A DNA stretch of 10,175 nt from JBGPTK01 sp041497605 (GTDB lineage: Bacteria > Acidobacteriota > Terriglobia > Acidiferrales > UBA7541), in NCBI GenBank assembly GCA_041497605.1, contig JBGQGW010000146.1, positions 1-10,175 of the forward strand. Reading direction: 5' to 3'. Position numbers and translations under genes: made by a program. The notes beneath the pieces were generated by a model, which saw only the letters and a program-made list of their open reading frames with translations, was not told the DNA's origin and searched no databases. Positions 1 through 6,700 of the stretch are shown here, piece after piece; within the stretch, counting starts at the first letter, position 1, and every line of letters starts with the position of its first letter.

Positions 1-330
1 CTTCCTACCGCTTGGATCGTGCTGGTGACCATGACGGCAAGCTACCAGAAAATATTCAGCTTGAATCCGCGGATCGGACACCTGGCGCAAGCGCGGCTGC
101 TCTCCGCCCAGCTTGCCTCGGGTGCGATTCCCGCGGCGAAGATTGCCGAGACGCACCGGCTGATTATGAATAACCGCCTGGATACAGCCGTGACGGCAGT
201 GCTGGCGGGCATGGTGTTGATTCTGGTCGTCGAAGCATTGGTGGAATGGGCGCGCATATTGCACGGCGGCAAGGAAGCGGTCTTGCATGAAGCGCCCTAT
301 GTGCCCACCCGCTGGATGGAAGGAGATTGA
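1..330 (+). CDS. cstA: CstA carbon starvation protein, C-terminal part (5' truncated by window)
   Basis: This is the last 109 codons of a CstA-family inner-membrane transporter, open from the first base of the window. CstA proteins import peptides and, in enterobacteria, pyruvate, and are induced on carbon starvation. The visible part starts LPTAWIVLVTMTASYQKIFS, which matches the conserved late region of the family. It continues with NPRIGHLA and a NNRLDTAVTAVLAGMVL segment that begins the final hydrophobic helix, VLAGMVLILVVEALVEWARIL. The hydrophilic tail ends RWMEGD. Family members are about 600-700 residues long, so most of the gene lies upstream of the window. The stop is followed after three bases by the ybdD/yjiX-like start, the usual gene order for this pair. 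The call rests on recognising the C-terminal region only. BtsT (YjiY) is a close paralogue and cannot be excluded. Confidence 0.87.
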   Translation, partial: LPTAWIVLVTMTASYQKIFSLNPRIGHLAQARLLSAQLASGAIPAAKIAETHRLIMNNRLDTAVTAVLAGMVLILVVEALVEWARILHGGKEAVLHEAPYVPTRWMEGD

Positions 331-333
331 GCG

Positions 334-555
334 GTGAGAGCGAAAATGAATCGCACGTTTCTACAATTCCGGCGAATTTTCGAATACACGGCTTGGTGGT
401 TTCGCCAGGTGCTCGGCGACGCCGCCTATGAGAACTATCTCCACAGCGCTTCGCGGCATCTAAATAAGTCGGGAAGCGGAGAGCCGTTCTCCGCGGAGGA
501 GTTCTATCTTGACGCGCTGCGGCGGCGATATTCAGGAGTCAGCCGCTGCTGCTGA
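334..555 (+). CDS. YbdD/YjiX family small protein, CstA partner
   Basis: A 73-residue protein of the YbdD/YjiX family (DUF466). It shows the family signature in order: an aromatic stretch with WWFRQVLGDAAYENYL at residues 21-36, PFSAEEFY at 51-58, then a basic segment ending in Arg-Cys-Cys at the extreme C-terminus. E. coli homologues are about 65-67 residues and are encoded directly behind cstA or btsT. They are thought to be needed for activity of the CstA-type transporter. The GTG start at 334 is preferred over the in-frame ATG at 346 because AGGAGA at 321-326 lies 7 bases before GTG but 19 before ATG. That ribosome binding site overlaps the end of cstA, so the two genes are probably translated from one mRNA. 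A 7-bp inverted repeat straddles the stop codon (541-563). Confidence 0.88.
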   Translation: MRAKMNRTFLQFRRIFEYTAWWFRQVLGDAAYENYLHSASRHLNKSGSGEPFSAEEFYLDALRRRYSGVSRCC

Positions 556-583
556 AAGCGGCTGCGTGAACCAGAAGTTGCCG

Positions 584-606
584 CCGGATGGACATCCGGA
601 AAATTT
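584..606 (+). terminator. Possible terminator after cstA-ybdD
   Basis: CCGGATG (584-590) and CATCCGG (593-599) form a perfect 7-bp inverted repeat around two bases, so the real hairpin would have about 5-6 pairs and a small loop. It is followed by AAAATTT rather than a long T tract. It lies 28 bases after the ybdD stop and before the yjbQ promoter, where a terminator is expected. The weak T tract keeps this tentative. Confidence 0.35.
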
Positions 607-611
607 AGACA

Positions 612-641
612 TAGACGCTGCTGGCGCGTAGAAACTATAAT
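612..641 (+). promoter_or_regulatory. Sigma70-like promoter of the yjbQ-family gene
   Basis: A perfect TATAAT lies at 636-641, with TAGACG (4/6 to TTGACA) at 612-617, spacer 18. Transcription would start near 648, giving a leader of about 75 bases. A GGGTC-ATC-GACCC inverted repeat (651-663) falls at or just after that start and could be an operator or a 5' mRNA hairpin. The -10 is strong and the -35 moderate. Confidence 0.55.
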
Positions 642-721
642 TTTCGAGTGGGGTCATCGACCCTGGGTAGGATCTTTCTTTCGGCTATAACTGTGCACTC
701 GATGAGAAGGAGTACAGGCTA

Positions 722-1237
722 ATGAAAGCTGCTCGTGAAAAGAGTGCGGCGGCGGTTGCGCCGGGCGTCAGGCCTACGGTTGCGCTGCAAATGTATATCG
801 AGACAATCTGTTACAAGACCCGGGAGCGCCTGGAATTAATTAATATCACCCGGGATTTGAATGAAGTGGTCCGCAAACATGGATTGAAAGCAGGCTTTGT
901 GATGGTCCAGTCGCTGCATACCACCACTGCCGTCTTCATCAATGAATTTCAACAAGCATTATTGGACGACATCAAGTCCTTCCTCGAGAAGCTGGTGGGC
1001 CGAATCGAATACTGGCGGCACAACGATCCGAAACTTTCCGAGTGCAGTCGCAAAAATGCCGATTCGCATCTGCGCGCCATGGTGCTGGGGCATACCATCT
1101 CGGTGCCGGTGCGCGACGGCGAGCTGGCCCTGGGTACCTGGCAATCCGTGATCCTGGCGGAACTCGACGGGCCACGCGATCGCGCCATTCACGTGCAGGT
1201 TCTCGGCGTTCCAGATCCCGAAGAGCCCGAGAAGTAA
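722..1237 (+). CDS. YjbQ/UPF0047 family protein (secondary thiamine-phosphate synthase family)
   Basis: A 171-residue member of the YjbQ/UPF0047 family (PF01894, annotated as secondary thiamine-phosphate synthase). The core begins around residue 24 and contains the conserved blocks SLHTTTAVFINE (64-75), the WRHND segment (98-102), SRKNADSHLRAMVLGHTISVPVRDG (109-133) and ALGTWQSVILAELDGPR (136-152). His66, His116 and His124 fit the family's conserved histidines, which are proposed to bind a metal or ligand. E. coli YjbQ can replace thiamine-phosphate synthase activity in vivo, but the physiological reaction of the family is not settled. The start at 722 is supported by AAGGAG at 707-712, nine bases upstream. 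ATG 791 (Met24) would give the typical shorter protein but has no Shine-Dalgarno. The 23-residue Ala/Lys/Arg-rich N-terminal extension is therefore probably real, though unusual for the family. No thiamine gene is nearby. Confidence 0.9.
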   Translation: MKAAREKSAAAVAPGVRPTVALQMYIETICYKTRERLELINITRDLNEVVRKHGLKAGFVMVQSLHTTTAVFINEFQQALLDDIKSFLEKLVGRIEYWRHNDPKLSECSRKNADSHLRAMVLGHTISVPVRDGELALGTWQSVILAELDGPRDRAIHVQVLGVPDPEEPEK

Positions 1238-1258
1238 ACGGCTCTTGCCACTGGCGCT

Positions 1259-1279
1259 CGCGAGTAATTCCTGCTCGCG
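1259..1279 (+). terminator. Weak hairpin between convergent genes
   Basis: CGCGAG (1259-1264) and CTCGCG (1274-1279) pair perfectly around a nine-base loop, 21 bases after the yjbQ-family stop and in the gap to the convergent HDOD/EAL gene. Only a short pyrimidine-rich stretch follows (ATTTGACTCTCT), so termination activity is uncertain. Confidence 0.3.
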
Positions 1280-1344
1280 CATTTGACTCTCTCCTGGAAT
1301 CTGCTGATGGACCCGCTGCTGGGCTTGGCCCTTGCCCTATTTCT

Positions 1345-2574
1345 TCAACGAGTGACGATTTCCGGCGTTTCAGACATTACCTCGTTGACCCACTCCAATG
1401 TCTTCAGGAATAGTCCGGGGAGTTTATCTTCTTGAAGACCGATCGCGGCGGCTGAAATCGAAAGTTGTTGCCATGCGCCCACTTCGTAGTTGAGCGCCGT
1501 TTCAAAAATGGGGCGGAAATGGCTGGGCCGTCCTAACAATGCATTCTTGATACTTTCCTCCACCGGGATGCCGGCAAGCACGTCGGCCATGGGCATATCG
1601 AGCATGGCATCCAATGCCGATAACAATCCAAGTAGGAACAGATCGTCGGTTTCGGATCGCATTCCCACAGCTTCTCCGATCAGCTCGCAGAATCGACCTC
1701 GCACCAGGGGGAGTCTGACCAGTTCTCGCGGTTTATCTTCGCCCATGGTTGCCACGCAAACGACCGAAACCCATTTCCGCATTGCAATCTCACCGATCAG
1801 CATCAGGGCGTGAGGAATGGACTGAACTTCGACGGCCAGATAAAATGTTGCCGAGTTCAAGTAACGCAGAAGCCTGTAACTCACGGAAGGTTCTTGACTG
1901 ATTAAGCTGCTGATTTCATCCAGGTCGATCGGTGCGCGGTTGGCCACTTGGAGCAGCCGAAGATAGATGGCCTTATTTTCGGGCACGCTCCGGCGTCGAA
2001 CCATCTCCGGCCGGCAAAAAAAGTAGCCCTGAAAGAGTTCGTAACCCATGTCCAGTCCACGTCGAAATTGCTCATGCGTTTCTACTTTTTCGGCGAGGAG
2101 GGAAATTCCGAGCCGGCGGAACTTCTGCCCCAGGCGATCCTGTTCTGCCAGGCTGGTGGCCAGAAAATCCACCTTGATGAAATCCGCAAATTCCAGTAGC
2201 GGCTCCATCTCCGGACGGTCTTGGAAGTCATCCAGCGCGAAGCGGTAACCCTGCAGCTTCATTCTCCGGCAGGCGGCAATTACCTCCGCGTCCGGCGCTA
2301 CGGTTTCCAGAATTTCACCCACCACGGTATCCCGCGGCAGGAGATTCAGATAATCCTCTCGCAGGAATTCTCGCGTGCAGTTCAGGAAGGCCGGAACGCC
2401 CCCTGTCATTGTCTTGAGGCCGATCAGGAATAATTCGTCAATCGCTTTCAAGTCCGGGGTATTGAGCGCGCCGGTCTTGCAGTAGTTTTCGGGTCCGGAG
2501 CGGGAAAGCATTTCGTAGGCAAAAACCCGTCTTTCAGTTGTCAGGATTGGCTGGCGTGCAAGAAAGCGGTCCAT
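1345..2574 (-). CDS. HDOD domain protein with N-terminal EAL-like domain (YuxH type)
   Basis: A 409-residue signalling protein with an EAL-like domain (about residues 1-195) followed by an HDOD domain (about 200-330 and beyond), the YuxH/CdgJ-type architecture. Such proteins act in cyclic-di-GMP-linked control of motility or surface behaviour, often without enzyme activity. Visible EAL-type positions are YEML (20-23, for EAL), Asn65, GEILE (86-90), LDDF (114-117), KVD (134-136), AEKVE (161-165) and FQGYFF (181-186). Most acidic and lysine ligand positions are thus kept, but the DDFG loop is DDFQD and EAL is EML, so catalysis is doubtful. The HDOD part shows EPSVSYRLLRYLNS (228-241) and FLLGLLSALDAML (313-325). 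The start at 2574 (MDRFLARQPIL) matches the family. An in-frame ATG at 2670 would add 32 residues that look non-coding. The upstream AGGGG is close to the start and only fair. It is convergent with the yjbQ-family gene. Confidence 0.88.
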   Translation of the reverse strand: MDRFLARQPILTTERRVFAYEMLSRSGPENYCKTGALNTPDLKAIDELFLIGLKTMTGGVPAFLNCTREFLREDYLNLLPRDTVVGEILETVAPDAEVIAACRRMKLQGYRFALDDFQDRPEMEPLLEFADFIKVDFLATSLAEQDRLGQKFRRLGISLLAEKVETHEQFRRGLDMGYELFQGYFFCRPEMVRRRSVPENKAIYLRLLQVANRAPIDLDEISSLISQEPSVSYRLLRYLNSATFYLAVEVQSIPHALMLIGEIAMRKWVSVVCVATMGEDKPRELVRLPLVRGRFCELIGEAVGMRSETDDLFLLGLLSALDAMLDMPMADVLAGIPVEESIKNALLGRPSHFRPIFETALNYEVGAWQQLSISAAAIGLQEDKLPGLFLKTLEWVNEVMSETPEIVTR

Positions 2575-2897
2575 TGTCCCCTGAGTTCCCGGCCGGATGT
2601 GGCCGGATAGAAATCTGCCGAAAGGGAAGGGGCACAGACCCTGAAAACAGTATGAACGAGACGGTCTCATTCCGAAAGAAAAAGACCTGGAGTTTGTTCC
2701 AGAGGAACTACTGTGCCGCGGGATGATCAGGCTGGCCGCGAGCCGCTTGGCCGGATCATAGCATTGCTTTTAGCTGAATCGGAACCAGTCCGCGGCGCTC
2801 CTGTGACTGCCGGTTCGTTGACTTGACATCAGCCGCAAGCCTAAGATGACGTCGCGTTTAGTGCGAAGCCGAAAAATTCGGTGAGCGGGGGATTTCC
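2575..2897. other. Divergent intergenic region, 323 bases
   Basis: No convincing gene is seen here. The region separates the minus-strand HDOD/EAL gene from the plus-strand hydrolase gene, so it should hold a promoter for each. On the minus strand, TATGAT at 2755-2760 (read in reverse complement) has only a weak -35 (TTCCGA, spacer about 18) and would give a leader of about 170 bases for the HDOD gene. The plus-strand promoter candidate is listed separately. No repeats or hairpins stand out. Confidence 0.6.
2818..2847 (+). promoter_or_regulatory. Probable promoter of the exported hydrolase gene
   Basis: TTGACT (2818-2823, 5/6 to consensus) and TAAGAT (2842-2847, 4/6) are 18 bases apart. Transcription would begin near 2854, about 44 bases before the ATG at 2898. 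An overlapping TTGACA (2823-2828) exists, but its spacing to TAAGAT is only 13, so the first hexamer is the better -35. Confidence 0.42.
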
Positions 2898-4418
2898 ATG
2901 AATTTAAGGCATGTTCGGTTGGCGGCGGCCCTGATCGTGTTGACGGGGTTCACTCTTTTCGCGGTGTCCTTGCTCCTGCGCGGTCAGAGAGCGGCGGCCT
3001 CGACGATGACGGCCGCGGAGGCGGTGCTGAGCTCACCCGGCTCTTCATCCATCACACCACAGCCAAGTCCCTCTGATCCGCGTCTTGCCGGGGCCACTCG
3101 TTTCGAGCGAGGCGGCTGGATTTACGTACACCTCGAAGGCTCACCGGAAAAAATCGGTTTCCAGCACGGTTATCTGTTGGCGCCGGAAATTGGCGACGCC
3201 TTCAATGCGATCAAGCTGCTCGATACACACAACACGCAACGCGACTGGGGATTCTTCCGCAAAACGGCGCGCGAGATGCTGTGGCCGAAAATCGATGCGG
3301 AATATCAGGCGGAACTGAAGGGAATAGTGGCGGGCCTGAACGCGCACGGCGTCAACATGGATCTCGACGACCTGGTTGCGCTCAACGCCTTCGAAGAAGT
3401 GCCGGATTACTATGTGCCATGGCTCAACGAGCGCGAAAAAGTTGCGGGAGCGCCGCGCCTGGTCAGCCCTGGGAATTGCAGCGCTTTCGTTGCCACCGGC
3501 AGCTACACCAAGGATCACCAGATCGTGATGGCGCACAACAACTGGACGAGTTATCTCTCCGGTGAGCGCTGGCGCATCGTTTTTGACATCGCGCCGGAGC
3601 ACGGCTACCGCATGCTCATGGATGGATTTCCCGGTGTGATCACCAGCGATGACGATTTTGGGGTGAATGCCGATGGCCTGATGGTCACCGAAACAACCAT
3701 CACTCAATTCAAGGGCTGGGACCCCAACGGGATTCCCGAATTTGTCCGCTCGCGCAAGGCGCTGCAATATGCCGGCTCGATCGACGACTACGTGAAGATC
3801 ATGCTCGACGGAAATAACGGCGGTTATGCCAACGATTGGCTTCTCGGCGACCGCAAGACCGGCGAAATCGGCCAGTTTGAGCTTGGCCTGAAACATCACC
3901 GGCTGTGGCGCACCAGGGATGGCTACTTTGTGGGCTCGAATTTTGCCAGCGATCCGAAAGTGATCGCGGAAGATACCACGTTCAATCCTAAGGACGGCTC
4001 CACATCACCCAATGCCCGCCATTCGCGCTGGGAAGAACTGATGTCTCAATCCAAGGGGAAAATCGACGTCGCGCTCGCGCAAAAATTCATGGGGGATCAT
4101 TACGACGCGTATGCGAAAAAGGAAATTGCCGACGAGCGCACCCTCTGCGGCCATACTGACGCGTCCGTGCGTGGGGTAAATGTCTGGGAGTGGAGTCCGT
4201 ATTATCCCGGCGGCGCCGTTCAGGGGAAAGTGATCGATAGCCACATGGCCGGAGCGATGAGTTTTATGGCGCGAATGGGGCATCCGTGCGGCGGTGATTT
4301 CCGTGCAAAAGAATTCCTTGCCGCGCACCCGGAATATTCGTGGCAGGCGCCGGTGTTGCGCGACATGCTCGCCGGGCCGTGGACGCCTTTCCACGCCGGC
4401 GAGCATGCCGCTCACTAG
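2898..4418 (+). CDS. Exported or membrane-anchored Ntn-hydrolase, phospholipase B-like/C45 peptidase-like
   Basis: A 506-residue protein that starts with a basic tip and a hydrophobic segment (residues 8-27), then an Ala-rich stretch. This is a signal peptide or N-terminal anchor, followed by a Ser/Pro-rich linker to about residue 62. The globular part contains GSPEKIGFQHGYLLAPEI (81-98), a typical N-terminal region of the phospholipase B-like and C45 acyltransferase/hydrolase families. It also contains SPGNCSAFVATGSYTKDHQIVMAHNNW (190-216). Cys194 in NCSAF is the expected nucleophile of this Ntn-fold group, exposed by autocleavage before Cys; MAHNNW and the later NADGLMVTETT (257-267) fit the Ntn sheet region. 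Known members hydrolyse amide or ester bonds of acylated substrates (phospholipids, acyl amides, penicillins); the substrate here cannot be told. GGGGGA at 2887-2892 is a good ribosome binding site five bases before ATG. The gene appears monocistronic and ends 25 bases before a convergent gene. Confidence 0.75.
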   Translation: MNLRHVRLAAALIVLTGFTLFAVSLLLRGQRAAASTMTAAEAVLSSPGSSSITPQPSPSDPRLAGATRFERGGWIYVHLEGSPEKIGFQHGYLLAPEIGDAFNAIKLLDTHNTQRDWGFFRKTAREMLWPKIDAEYQAELKGIVAGLNAHGVNMDLDDLVALNAFEEVPDYYVPWLNEREKVAGAPRLVSPGNCSAFVATGSYTKDHQIVMAHNNWTSYLSGERWRIVFDIAPEHGYRMLMDGFPGVITSDDDFGVNADGLMVTETTITQFKGWDPNGIPEFVRSRKALQYAGSIDDYVKIMLDGNNGGYANDWLLGDRKTGEIGQFELGLKHHRLWRTRDGYFVGSNFASDPKVIAEDTTFNPKDGSTSPNARHSRWEELMSQSKGKIDVALAQKFMGDHYDAYAKKEIADERTLCGHTDASVRGVNVWEWSPYYPGGAVQGKVIDSHMAGAMSFMARMGHPCGGDFRAKEFLAAHPEYSWQAPVLRDMLAGPWTPFHAGEHAAH

Positions 4419-4443
4419 CCAGGGCTAGCGCTGGGAGAGCAAT

Positions 4444-4998
4444 TTACTTCCCTTTTTCCACCACCAACTGGTTGTCCACCGAAAAAACTCCTGGAACGCC
4501 ATTGGCGCGGATGTTGGCTGCGTCCTTATCCATCTGGTTGGCAGCCACGCCCACCAGTGTGACGTGCCCATTCTTTACGATGATGTGGATGGACGGGACC
4601 GCTTGCAGCGCATACATCTGAAGAGATGGAAATGAGTAGATGGCCCGATAGACAGCCCGGCGGATGCGGTCGTCATTCGGTGACAGCGGAAGCACCTCGA
4701 TATTGTTGATCACCTTTTCCACGCCTTCAATATTCTTGACTGTGTTTTCCGCGTCACTCTTCAGAACAGGTTTCGTAACCTGGCCGAGCAGCGTAACCGT
4801 TGCTCCATCCACTTTATATTCCAGGTTATCGAACACACTGTAATACGGGAGCATCACCAACCGGTGCCGTACTTCCCGGGTCAAATTGTCAGCGGGTGAA
4901 TCTTTTGCAGCCACCGCGGCTCCGGCGGCGGACAAAAGGAACAACAGGGCCCCAAAAAGGAAAACAGGAGTGGAAACCAGGTTATGCCGTTTGTTCAT
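4444..4998 (-). CDS. Exported protein with two BON domains
   Basis: A 184-residue protein with an N-terminal signal peptide: basic MNKRHN, a hydrophobic core to about residue 28 and a cleavage-like AAVAA near 27-31. It is followed by two BON domains. The first (about 37-103) shows REVRHRLVMLP, the VDGATVTLLGQV strand and the NIEGVEKVINNIEVLP end. The second (about 108-181) shows DDRIRRAVYRAIY, VKNGHVTLVGVAANQMDKD and VPGVFSVDNQLVVE. BON domains occur in periplasmic proteins such as OsmY and DolP and are linked to phospholipid binding and envelope stress; no enzyme activity is expected. The start at 4998 is chosen because GGAG (complement of 5006-5009) lies seven bases upstream and the signal peptide follows at once. 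A longer frame to 5073 would put 25 polar residues ahead of the signal. Probable location: periplasm. Confidence 0.85.
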   Translation of the reverse strand: MNKRHNLVSTPVFLFGALLFLLSAAGAAVAAKDSPADNLTREVRHRLVMLPYYSVFDNLEYKVDGATVTLLGQVTKPVLKSDAENTVKNIEGVEKVINNIEVLPLSPNDDRIRRAVYRAIYSFPSLQMYALQAVPSIHIIVKNGHVTLVGVAANQMDKDAANIRANGVPGVFSVDNQLVVEKGK

Positions 4999-5223
4999 TT
5001 GTGTTCTCCATGGCCCGAGTTCATCTCCGGGCTTACAGTTTTTAGATGCGCGTGAGGCGCCACCCGGTTTCACTATTACCCACTAGGGCCCAGGTGCCTT
5101 GAAATCAGCCTGTTACAGCTCCATGGGTATCCGGGTCTTTCGGCGCAGGGGCTTTCTGATACCACACACGCCCCGCCGATGACAAGCCTGAACTGCCAAC
5201 CGCCGCTGCCAGGTAACCGCCGG

Positions 5224-6390
5224 TTAGATCTCTTCGTCGTCTTCGGTGCGCTTCAGTCGAGTGAGCTTCAGCCGGATCCGAATATCACGCAGGCGTGCCT
5301 CGGCAAGAATTTTGCGCCGCACTTCGATGGGCAATGCTTCGGGAGGGAACACTCCGCCGCTATCGCGCTGGAAATGTTTGACGAAAAGTGCGGAAAGGTG
5401 AGCGGTCGCGTAAGAGATCGGCGTTGCCGTGATTCCGCGCATGCGGAGCTGGAAGAGTGTGGGGAAGCTGGCGTCCCAGCGGACCAGAAGGGGCGCATCG
5501 TCGCGCGTTCCACGCACCAGCACGGCTGCCGCCAGGCGCGCATTTTCCAGCACGCCGCGCCGGATCAGACGCGCCACCATTCGCGGCGTGGGCGTCTTCG
5601 GAAAAAGCTTCTCTGCCATGCCGCGCGACCGGTTCAACTTGCCCTGGCGATGCCACCGTCGAAGTTGTTCAATGTCGCTGCCGCCGATTTTCACGTCCAA
5701 ATTGCGCATGGAGATGAAATACGGCAAGGTGCCCACTTCGTCTTGCGCCGCCAGGTAGACGGGCGCCTCGCCGATCGGGGGAGGAAAGCGAAAAATTTCG
5801 CGATCGCTGAAGCGCTTGGCAAATCGGAAGCGTCCCTCGCTGTAGACTCGCGGGCGCGAAGTTGCTTCATCGTAGGCCACTTCATGGGACCAGGTCGAAA
5901 CCGGGTCATCACTCTCCGTGCTTTCATAGAGCCGGATTTGGACGCTTTCTACCCGGTCCAGCAATTCGGCGCTGCGCTTCACCAGCAGATTCGTCAGCCC
6001 CGGTGCGACGCCCGTGTCGATCAAGGCCACTCGATTCTTGGCGAGAAAGCGCTTTTGGAACCGGAGTTGTTCGGCCTTGAACGGGTGGCGAGTGAGGCGG
6101 GAATTCAGGTCCAGATAGTGGACGCCGAGCCGCAGGGCTGCGCGCAATGCAATTTCATTGAAGAGGGCCGGCGAAGCATTCACCAGCATGTGGCAACCAC
6201 GGGCGGCGCGCACGATTCCCCACATGTTCCGTGCGTTCACTTCTTCCACCGGGATGTGGCTCTTCTTGCCCAGAAATCGTTTCGCGCGATCCGGGTCTCG
6301 ATCGCCACACCACACGGAATGGCCTTGGCGGTCGAGCAGATGCGCGAGCAGCGAGCCTGCTCCGCCTACGCCTAAGACGAAAATTCGCAT
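5224..6390 (-). CDS. Saccharopine dehydrogenase-like NAD(P)-binding oxidoreductase
   Basis: A 388-residue protein with an N-terminal Rossmann fold starting MRIFVLGVGGAGSLLAHLL. The GxGxxG motif uses Gly7, Gly9 and Gly12, and strand 2 ends in GDRD (29-32), where Asp30 suggests NAD(H) preference. It has the saccharopine-dehydrogenase-family segments LIDTGVAPGLTNLLV (after about residue 120) and a C-terminal SGGVFPPEALP. Relatives include saccharopine reductases/dehydrogenases and carboxynorspermidine dehydrogenase; the exact substrate cannot be assigned. The start at 6390 places the Rossmann glycines at the proper distance. A longer frame reaching 6660 adds 90 low-complexity Arg-rich residues and runs into the moaA leader region, so it is rejected. 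No clear Shine-Dalgarno is visible before 6390. No lysine or spermidine biosynthesis gene is adjacent. The gene is divergent from moaA. Confidence 0.8.
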   Translation of the reverse strand: MRIFVLGVGGAGSLLAHLLDRQGHSVWCGDRDPDRAKRFLGKKSHIPVEEVNARNMWGIVRAARGCHMLVNASPALFNEIALRAALRLGVHYLDLNSRLTRHPFKAEQLRFQKRFLAKNRVALIDTGVAPGLTNLLVKRSAELLDRVESVQIRLYESTESDDPVSTWSHEVAYDEATSRPRVYSEGRFRFAKRFSDREIFRFPPPIGEAPVYLAAQDEVGTLPYFISMRNLDVKIGGSDIEQLRRWHRQGKLNRSRGMAEKLFPKTPTPRMVARLIRRGVLENARLAAAVLVRGTRDDAPLLVRWDASFPTLFQLRMRGITATPISYATAHLSALFVKHFQRDSGGVFPPEALPIEVRRKILAEARLRDIRIRLKLTRLKRTEDDEEI

Positions 6391-6584
6391 CGGGCCGAAA
6401 CTGTACCATACCCTTCGCCCGCCCTGGCGGCGCCTCGTGGGTAATGATTCGTAAATAACTACCCGCGCCGAGCTGGAACGAACGCAACCAGCAGACTTCG
6501 GAGCTCGCCGGAGGGAAACGAGACCGTGTAACTGGCGAGAATTCCAGGTTTTAGGCCCCGCCCCGTTCGCTCCTTGTTCGCTGA

Positions 6585-6613
6585 TTGCGCCCCGGGTCGT
6601 GGCAGCGTAGAAT
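6585..6613 (+). promoter_or_regulatory. Candidate sigma70 promoter for the moaA leader
   Basis: TAGAAT (6608-6613, 5/6 to TATAAT) has TTGCGC (6585-6590, 3/6 to TTGACA) 17 bases upstream. Transcription from about 6620 would produce a leader of about 264 bases before moaA that contains every hairpin seen between 6631 and 6855. The -10 is good and the -35 only partial. Confidence 0.45.
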
Positions 6614-6630
6614 GATGTTGAATTCTCCGA

Positions 6631-6671
6631 TCCTCGGCGCCTGCGGGAGAGAAATCCCATGGCTACGAGGA
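6631..6671 (+). ncRNA. Leader hairpin 1 (compound stem-loop)
   Basis: Three nested helices share one axis: TCCTCG (6631-6636) with CGAGGA (6666-6671), GCC (6639-6641) with GGC (6661-6663), and GGGA (6645-6648) with TCCC (6655-6658) closing a GAGAAA loop. It lies just after the predicted transcription start and before the riboswitch-like domain. No known motif is recognised. Confidence 0.5.
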
Positions 6672-6673
6672 CG

Positions 6674-6698
6674 ATCTCTCCAGGATTCTTGGAGAGAT
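6674..6698 (+). ncRNA. Leader hairpin 2 (perfect 9-bp stem)
   Basis: ATCTCTCCA (6674-6682) and TGGAGAGAT (6690-6698) are perfectly complementary around a seven-base loop. No T tract follows (AAGCGCC), so it is not a normal intrinsic terminator. It sits two bases after hairpin 1 and two bases before the next stem. Confidence 0.55.
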
Positions 6699-6700
6699 AA

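Noticed and set aside
3141..3899. 252-residue minus-strand reading frame inside the exported hydrolase gene
   Set aside because: It is antisense to conserved segments including the NCSAF motif and lacks any family feature of its own.
4415..4428. CTAGCC-AG-GGCTAG palindrome between the convergent hydrolase and BON genes, as a bidirectional terminator
   Set aside because: The two-base spacer leaves a poor hairpin, and no T tract follows on either strand.
5198..5225. Direct repeat AACCGCCG (5198-5205 and 5215-5222) after the saccharopine-dehydrogenase-like gene
   Set aside because: It has only two short GC-rich copies and no stable hairpin with a T tract; most likely chance.
5179..6375. 398-residue plus-strand reading frame
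   Set aside because: It lies entirely antisense to the saccharopine-dehydrogenase-like gene, shows no family motif, and is explained by the high GC of the opposite strand.
6391..6660. N-terminal extension of the saccharopine-dehydrogenase-like protein
   Set aside because: The extra 90 residues are Arg/Ser-rich without similarity to the family, and the Rossmann motif begins exactly at Met 6390. The stretch also reaches into the candidate promoter and leader of moaA.
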